Assembly (NCBI GenBank): GCA_014281115.1
Contig: JACONQ010000017.1
Coordinates: forward strand, 2,046,001 to 2,110,000
Length of the DNA: 64,000 nucleotides
Direction: 5' to 3'
DNA from: Laburnicola sp. R22_1
Lineage: Eukaryota > Ascomycota > Dothideomycetes > Pleosporales > Didymosphaeriaceae
Position 1 is the stretch's first letter. Every line of letters starts with the position of its first letter. Under the pieces are notes generated by a model that was not told where the DNA came from, did no database searches, and saw only the letters and a list, made by a program, of their open reading frames with translations. Of the stretch, positions 59,921 through 64,000 are shown in pieces. The translations under genes and the position numbers were made by a program.

Positions 59921-60390
59921 AAAACTTTGTCATTCTCCACCACTTCTACCATATACATCAATTCCTCAATCATTTCACCTTTATCGAGTTTCTATATACC
60001 CCGCGTTTCTCCGGCAACATTAATCAATAGGAATCTCGCTTTGTCGTTTCCGGGTGCCGTTCGCGCTCGTAGCATAACATGGCTTCCCAATAATCTTAAG
60101 CAAGAAAAAAAAGGAAAATTCGCGACAAAAAGGTCTCACTTGAATTTTGAACGACCAATGTAGTCCCATTCGATCCAAGATTACTTGTAGCATAATAAAT
60201 CATGCGATGCCATGCTCAGCTCAACGGAACGTTTCGCGCCGGAAATGACTTGCATGCCAAATATGGCGTGAGCTTGCTCAACTACTCTCCGATTGGCATA
60301 ATCACCGTGTGCATTGCGTTAGAGGCTTGGGCAGGCCCTCTTCTTTGGCTGACTAACTCGCTTATGACATTCTACCTTCTCTAGGTTAAT
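59921..60390. other. 3' flank of the GH31 pseudogene
   Basis: Normal-composition DNA. A 60-codon open frame at 60202-60384 (MRCHAQLNGTFRAGNDLHAK...) has a hydrophobic second half, IGIITVCIALEAWAGPLLWL. I do not recognise it and cannot tell a gene remnant from chance. It ends next to the TA where pogo element 4 inserted. Confidence 0.4.
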
Positions 60391-60455
60391 TAACGTGTTT
60401 AATCACATAATGCACGTTTTTGGCGATTTCCGCCTATCCACAACTTAAAGCTGTA

Positions 60456-61779
60456 CAGTACTAAGCCAAAAGTCTGTTCCCCGCAGGGGTAAGCGAGGTC
60501 CGCCATCATCACCACCCCGTCGCGCAGAGCGCTCCGGCACCCCCAATATCGCTCCCGGAGAGTTGATAATTGATATAGAGATAATTATTTAATTAATATT
60601 TTGTTTAATACCCGCGCGCACGCCAGAGAGCAAGTAGGCGGCGCGGCATACTAAGTATAAGCTTGCAAATCAGCGAATTAGGGATCCTACGCCAGCAATC
60701 TTTTAACGCCGCGTAGAAGGTCTCAAAGTCCTTATTGCCGTCGCCAAGGTCGCCCATATTAGGGTAACGCTTATGGAGTTCTCTCTTAAGGGACCACCAG
60801 AGATGTTTAATAGGGTTGATGTTAGGGGAATAACGCGGCCACTCGATTAGTTATATACTGTGTTCCGCCAAAAAATCGAGCGACTGTCGCGCCCTATAGA
60901 TGGGCGCGTTGTTATGCATATAGATATCTCCTACGTAATAATTACAAAGGAGTCCTTCGCATAGAGCTTTAATATAACTCTATACGCTGTATCCTTTGCA
61001 ACAAGCTGCTAGGTCCCTAGGCATAATCACTAAGGGACTCCGCCGAACCCGCCCTCTCTAATCAAGCCAGATACTCGCCCACACTATTGCCGCGCAAGAT
61101 CTTAATATAACTGTCTCCTTAATTATCTCATATCTCTATTTCTCGTATAGGAGGCAAAAAACCTATGTAGATGTGCCGCTAGAGCGTCTTTAAATAGAGC
61201 ACTTATCTAAGAACTAGAAGGGCTGTCCGCGCTAATCCTAATTGCGATATTCCTATTCGAATTAACGCCTCTCCTGGGCCACCACGCAAGTGATCTTGGG
61301 CTTCCGCGCTGCCTAGAAGTTAGTTAGGCTCTCTGCCTTCAATGCGCGATATGCAGTCGTTTAAGAGATGCGGCGGAGGGAGGCCTCGCAGAGGAGGGCT
61401 GAGTATTTAATCCTTGGGTTTTTTCGTGCCTCTTAATAAAGTACACGCTTGTCATGTGTATTAAGCGCCTAGAGACACCCTAATTAAGGCCGCAATTAAT
61501 TGTGGTGTTATTCTCTATATCTCTAAAGTGTTTTGTTGATGCAGCGACGCGTATAGTTAAACTTCTTAGCCAACTCCCGCAATAACGCGCCCGCCTCACA
61601 CTTCGCGATAATTAAATCCCGTTGCTGGACAGATAATTCGGCATTGCGGCGACGATTTCCTGAAATTTCTACACTAAAAGAGCTCATATTGGTGGAGTAA
61701 TGTAGTGTTAAAAATAGGGTGTTGGTGTTGGTGTACGCGCGTTAGCGTGTTAGGAGAACAGACTTTTGGCTTGGCACTG
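60456..61779 (-). mobile_element. Tc1/mariner element copy 2 (inside pogo element 4)
   Basis: 1324 bp, inverted relative to 26403-27726 and the same length. Ends CAGTACTAAGCCAAAAGTCT and AGACTTTTGGCTTGGCACTG; TA duplications at 60454-60455 and 61780-61781. Confidence 0.93.
60605..61687 (-). pseudogene. Tc1-like transposase relic, copy 2
   Basis: Minus-strand 1083-nt frame from ATG 61687 to the stop at 60605-60607, the same length as copy 1. The second catalytic Asp is Asn in MHNNAPIYRARQS and the third acid is Lys in SPNINPIKHLWWSLKREL. It keeps His-Leu-Trp where copy 1 has Tyr-Leu-stop, so it is a little less damaged there. Stops remain elsewhere. Confidence 0.85.
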
Positions 61780-61879
61780 TACAGCTTATATATATTATAA
61801 AATTGTTAGATTTTCTAAAGTAATAATTAGAAGAGCTTATTTAACAAATACAACCCTTCTATTAGCTACCTATAGCGCT

Positions 61880-63745
61880 CTAGGAGGCGTATTTAACGTG
61901 TGCGCGTTGTGGGCGCAATTTTAGGCATCTTAGGCTTGTTAACTTTAATAGACTATAACTTAGGCTATATAAGCTTAATATCTTTTAGATTTTTGCTAGA
62001 GGCTTAAGGCTATATTAATTACCCTTTTAGGAAGCTTTAAGCTTGTTGCGGAGTTATTTTTTAATTATATAGGCCTCTTACTTTCTTTAAACTTTAATAG
62101 CCTTTAGCTTACGCTTGCAAGCGCGCTTTACTTAAGCCTAAGCCTTTTTAAGGTGTTGCTATTATAAGAGGGCTTGCTTTTTAAGCTTACTTTACTTTCT
62201 AAGCTAGGCCTAGATATTCTTTTAAAGCTATATTTTCTTCTTCTCTACGTCCTTTTATGCCTACTAGTTGCGAGCCCTCTAGACCTTAGCTAGTAACTAG
62301 AAAATTACGCCACTATTATAATCCTCTAGCGTCTTAAGCACTAGGGCCTTACCCTACTAGCGGCGCTTACGCTTGTTAATAAGAGCCTCTTTAAGCTAAG
62401 TATTTTTATACTTAAGAATTTAATTTTTTACTAAAATTAAGTAGAGTGTATATAAGAGTTTAGCAGCCTAAGACTTATAAATATCTTTAATAACTTAATA
62501 TAATAAGCGCTTAAGTTTACGCTAGTTACTAGCGCTAAGGACTATTATACTGCTCTTACTTAAGCTAGGGCGCTTAGGCTTATAAGTTTTAAATTGCTTA
62601 AGAATCCTGTTAGGATCTAAGAGCACAATCCTAGTAGCCTTAAAGGCCTTAAGAACTATTACTAATGTTAGTGTACGCTTCTAGACGGCCTAGAATATTC
62701 TAAAAAAGTCCCTCTTTATAATACTAGAGAGGTCCTAGCAGGCGTCTATAAAGCTTATAAGGCTATTGCTATACAGGCTTATAAGAGGTCTAAAGACGCC
62801 TATATCTAGCGGCTAAAGCATATAGGTACTATAAGGCAAAAATATTACTAGTAGGATCTTATTAGCGTTGCAAAAATTAATAAAATCCTTTATTATATAA
62901 GATCTATACCTATTAACAATTAAGAGGTAGTATAATATCCTTGCCTTTGCCTTTGTCTTATAGCTAAACACCTATTTAAGCTAGCTAAGCCTAATATTAT
63001 TATTAGTCTATCCTAAGAGCGAGGAGGTAAAAAAAGTCTTATAGATTTTAGGGTTAAAATCCTAGAGCCAGGTGTCTTATACGTTGCTAGAGGCTGCCTA
63101 ATAAATAAGAGTAAGTATAAGGATAGAGCTGTTAGCGCAAATATAGGCTATTAAAGTTATTTACTTATAATTACTATTCTAAAGTATTAATTTAAACTTT
63201 CTACGCTTATATTGCTCGCAAGAAAAGACGCGCTTTAATTTAGAGAGAATTCTAATAAGAAATTCCTTCTTATCTATATCGTAAATATGGCGCGCGTTAA
63301 TGTTATATTGCTTGATTTTTTTAGCTAATAGCTTAAAGTATAGCGCGTAATTAAAGGCTAAATTAGCTCTATAGCATAAGGCGTTAATACTATATATCTA
63401 TTGCAATATTAAGTTAAGTTTGTAGCGCTTAATAAAGCGTAACAGCCAGCAAGTCCTAACGTATTTTCTAGCTATCTCTAACGCAAAGTTTTGTATTATA
63501 TAGCTTATAGGAGGTAGCCCTCGCGCTAAAAGGTCTTAAATATACTATACAAGCGTTGCTTCCTGCGTAGCGTTAAGTATTTGTTAATTTTTAAGCTTAC
63601 GCGCTATTAATTAGGTTTTATTATATGTGCCCCGCAACAAAGTTAACTAGCTAACCCTAAATCTTTTAGCAATTTCTGTATACGTAAAATGTTCTCCTAG
63701 TTTTAGCAATTTAATTGCCGCAAGAGCCTTGTCGTTTAGAGCCAT
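61880..63745 (-). pseudogene. Transposase relic of pogo element 4 (jerky/pogo type)
   Basis: Minus strand from ATG 63745: psq helix-turn-helix MALNDKALAAIKLLKLGEHF, then YTEIAKRFRVS; CENP-B-type domain DLLARGLPPI with LLRFIKRYKLNL; DDE core with ARHIYDIDKKEFLIRIL (first Asp kept), YYLLIVNRYRSYI (second Asp now Asn) and PLDIGVFRPL (third Asp kept). A long basic, Gln/Lys-rich C-terminus runs to about 61880. Stops are RIP-type. Confidence 0.85.
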
Positions 63746-63907
63746 ATTAGTGGAGTTATGGTGGGTTGAATATTTCGCGATTTTGGTGGGGCGCGTGCAT
63801 TACGCGATAGCGTGCATTACGTGATCAAACACGTTAGCGAGGCCAAGATTCCCCACCTCATGACTCCAGATTGATAAATCACCATCATAACATAGATACC
63901 AAACAGT

Positions 63908-64000
63908 ATGTCAGCAACTTCGCCGCTTAGTTCCACCGTCCCACCGCGCGAAGATGCCGCCTACGAGCCGCTTGGCGACACCCTCTTCCGACTAACTTTG
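63908..64000 (+). CDS. Start of an unidentified protein-coding gene, cut by the window edge
   Basis: ATG at 63908 opens 31 codons without a stop to the end of the window: MSATSPLSSTVPPREDAAYE and then PLGDTLFRLTL. Sequence is unmutated, codon use looks like a real gene, and ACAGTATG gives a fair start context. The N-terminus is Ser/Pro-rich and probably disordered. Too short to assign. It starts 72 bp right of the pogo TA duplication, so the transposon is in its promoter. Confidence 0.4.
   Translation, partial: MSATSPLSSTVPPREDAAYEPLGDTLFRLTL

Larger units (their letters stand above)
60393..63834 (-). mobile_element. pogo-type DNA transposon 4, split by a Tc1 element
   Basis: Left end ACGTGTTTAATCACATAATG at 60393, right end with the complement CATTACGTGATCAAACACGT at 63834; TA duplications at 60391-60392 and 63835-63836. 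The Tc1 copy at 60456-61779 sits just inside the left end. Without it and its TA duplicate the element is about 2.1 kb. At the right end the word GTGCATTACG(C/T)GAT occurs twice. Confidence 0.88.

Overview
The window looks like a piece of a filamentous ascomycete genome (Pezizomycotina; a Dothideomycete is my guess, but nothing here proves it). Reasons: spliceosomal introns of about 46-55 bp in a complete cytochrome P450, a fungal aristolochene-synthase-like terpene cyclase, fungal families of Ty3/gypsy, Ty1/copia, pogo/Fot1, Tc1 and hAT elements, and long AT-rich tracts in which transposon genes are riddled with TAA/TAG/TGA at positions explained by C-to-T or G-to-A changes. That is the signature of repeat-induced point mutation (RIP).

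Layout. 1-1.4 kb: right part of a pogo-type transposon with a zinc-knuckle tail. 1.4-29.5 kb: an AT-rich nest. It holds a Ty3/gypsy element (2436-9388, duplication CTTTA), a pogo/Fot1 element (11517-13307, duplication TA), a hAT transposase relic (about 14.35-16.34 kb), inverted telomere-like repeats at both sides of these (about 1.73-1.89 and 16.57-16.78 kb), and a Ty1/copia element (20786-29364, duplication AAAAC) that carries a Tc1 element (26403-27726, duplication TA).

29.5-36.5 kb: an island of normal base composition with the only two apparently functional genes, a sesquiterpene cyclase (minus strand, 30856-32145) and a cytochrome P450 (plus strand, 34463-36408, eight exons, 527 aa). 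They are divergently transcribed from a shared 2.3-kb spacer and look like the core of a small terpenoid pathway: the cyclase would make the hydrocarbon from farnesyl diphosphate and the P450 would oxidise it.

36.5-41.4 kb: a lightly mutated hAT element (36481-39715, palindromic 8-bp duplication ACAATTGT), the 3' end of a copia element with its LTR, and a long ATT microsatellite. 41.4-57.2 kb: a second AT-rich nest. A 5'-truncated second copy of the first gypsy family (about 44.25-47.77 kb plus 4 bp at 56220-56223) is split by a Fot1-like element (44710-46558) and by an 8.4-kb chromovirus (47772-56214) inserted in its LTR.

57.2-64 kb: a GH31 alpha-xylosidase pseudogene (57421-59920) with six in-frame stops and one frameshift, then a fourth pogo element (60393-63834) split by a second Tc1 copy (60456-61779), then the first codons of a gene running off the window. 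Every transposase and reverse transcriptase examined in detail has premature stops, and most have lost at least one catalytic acid, so no autonomous mobile element is apparent.
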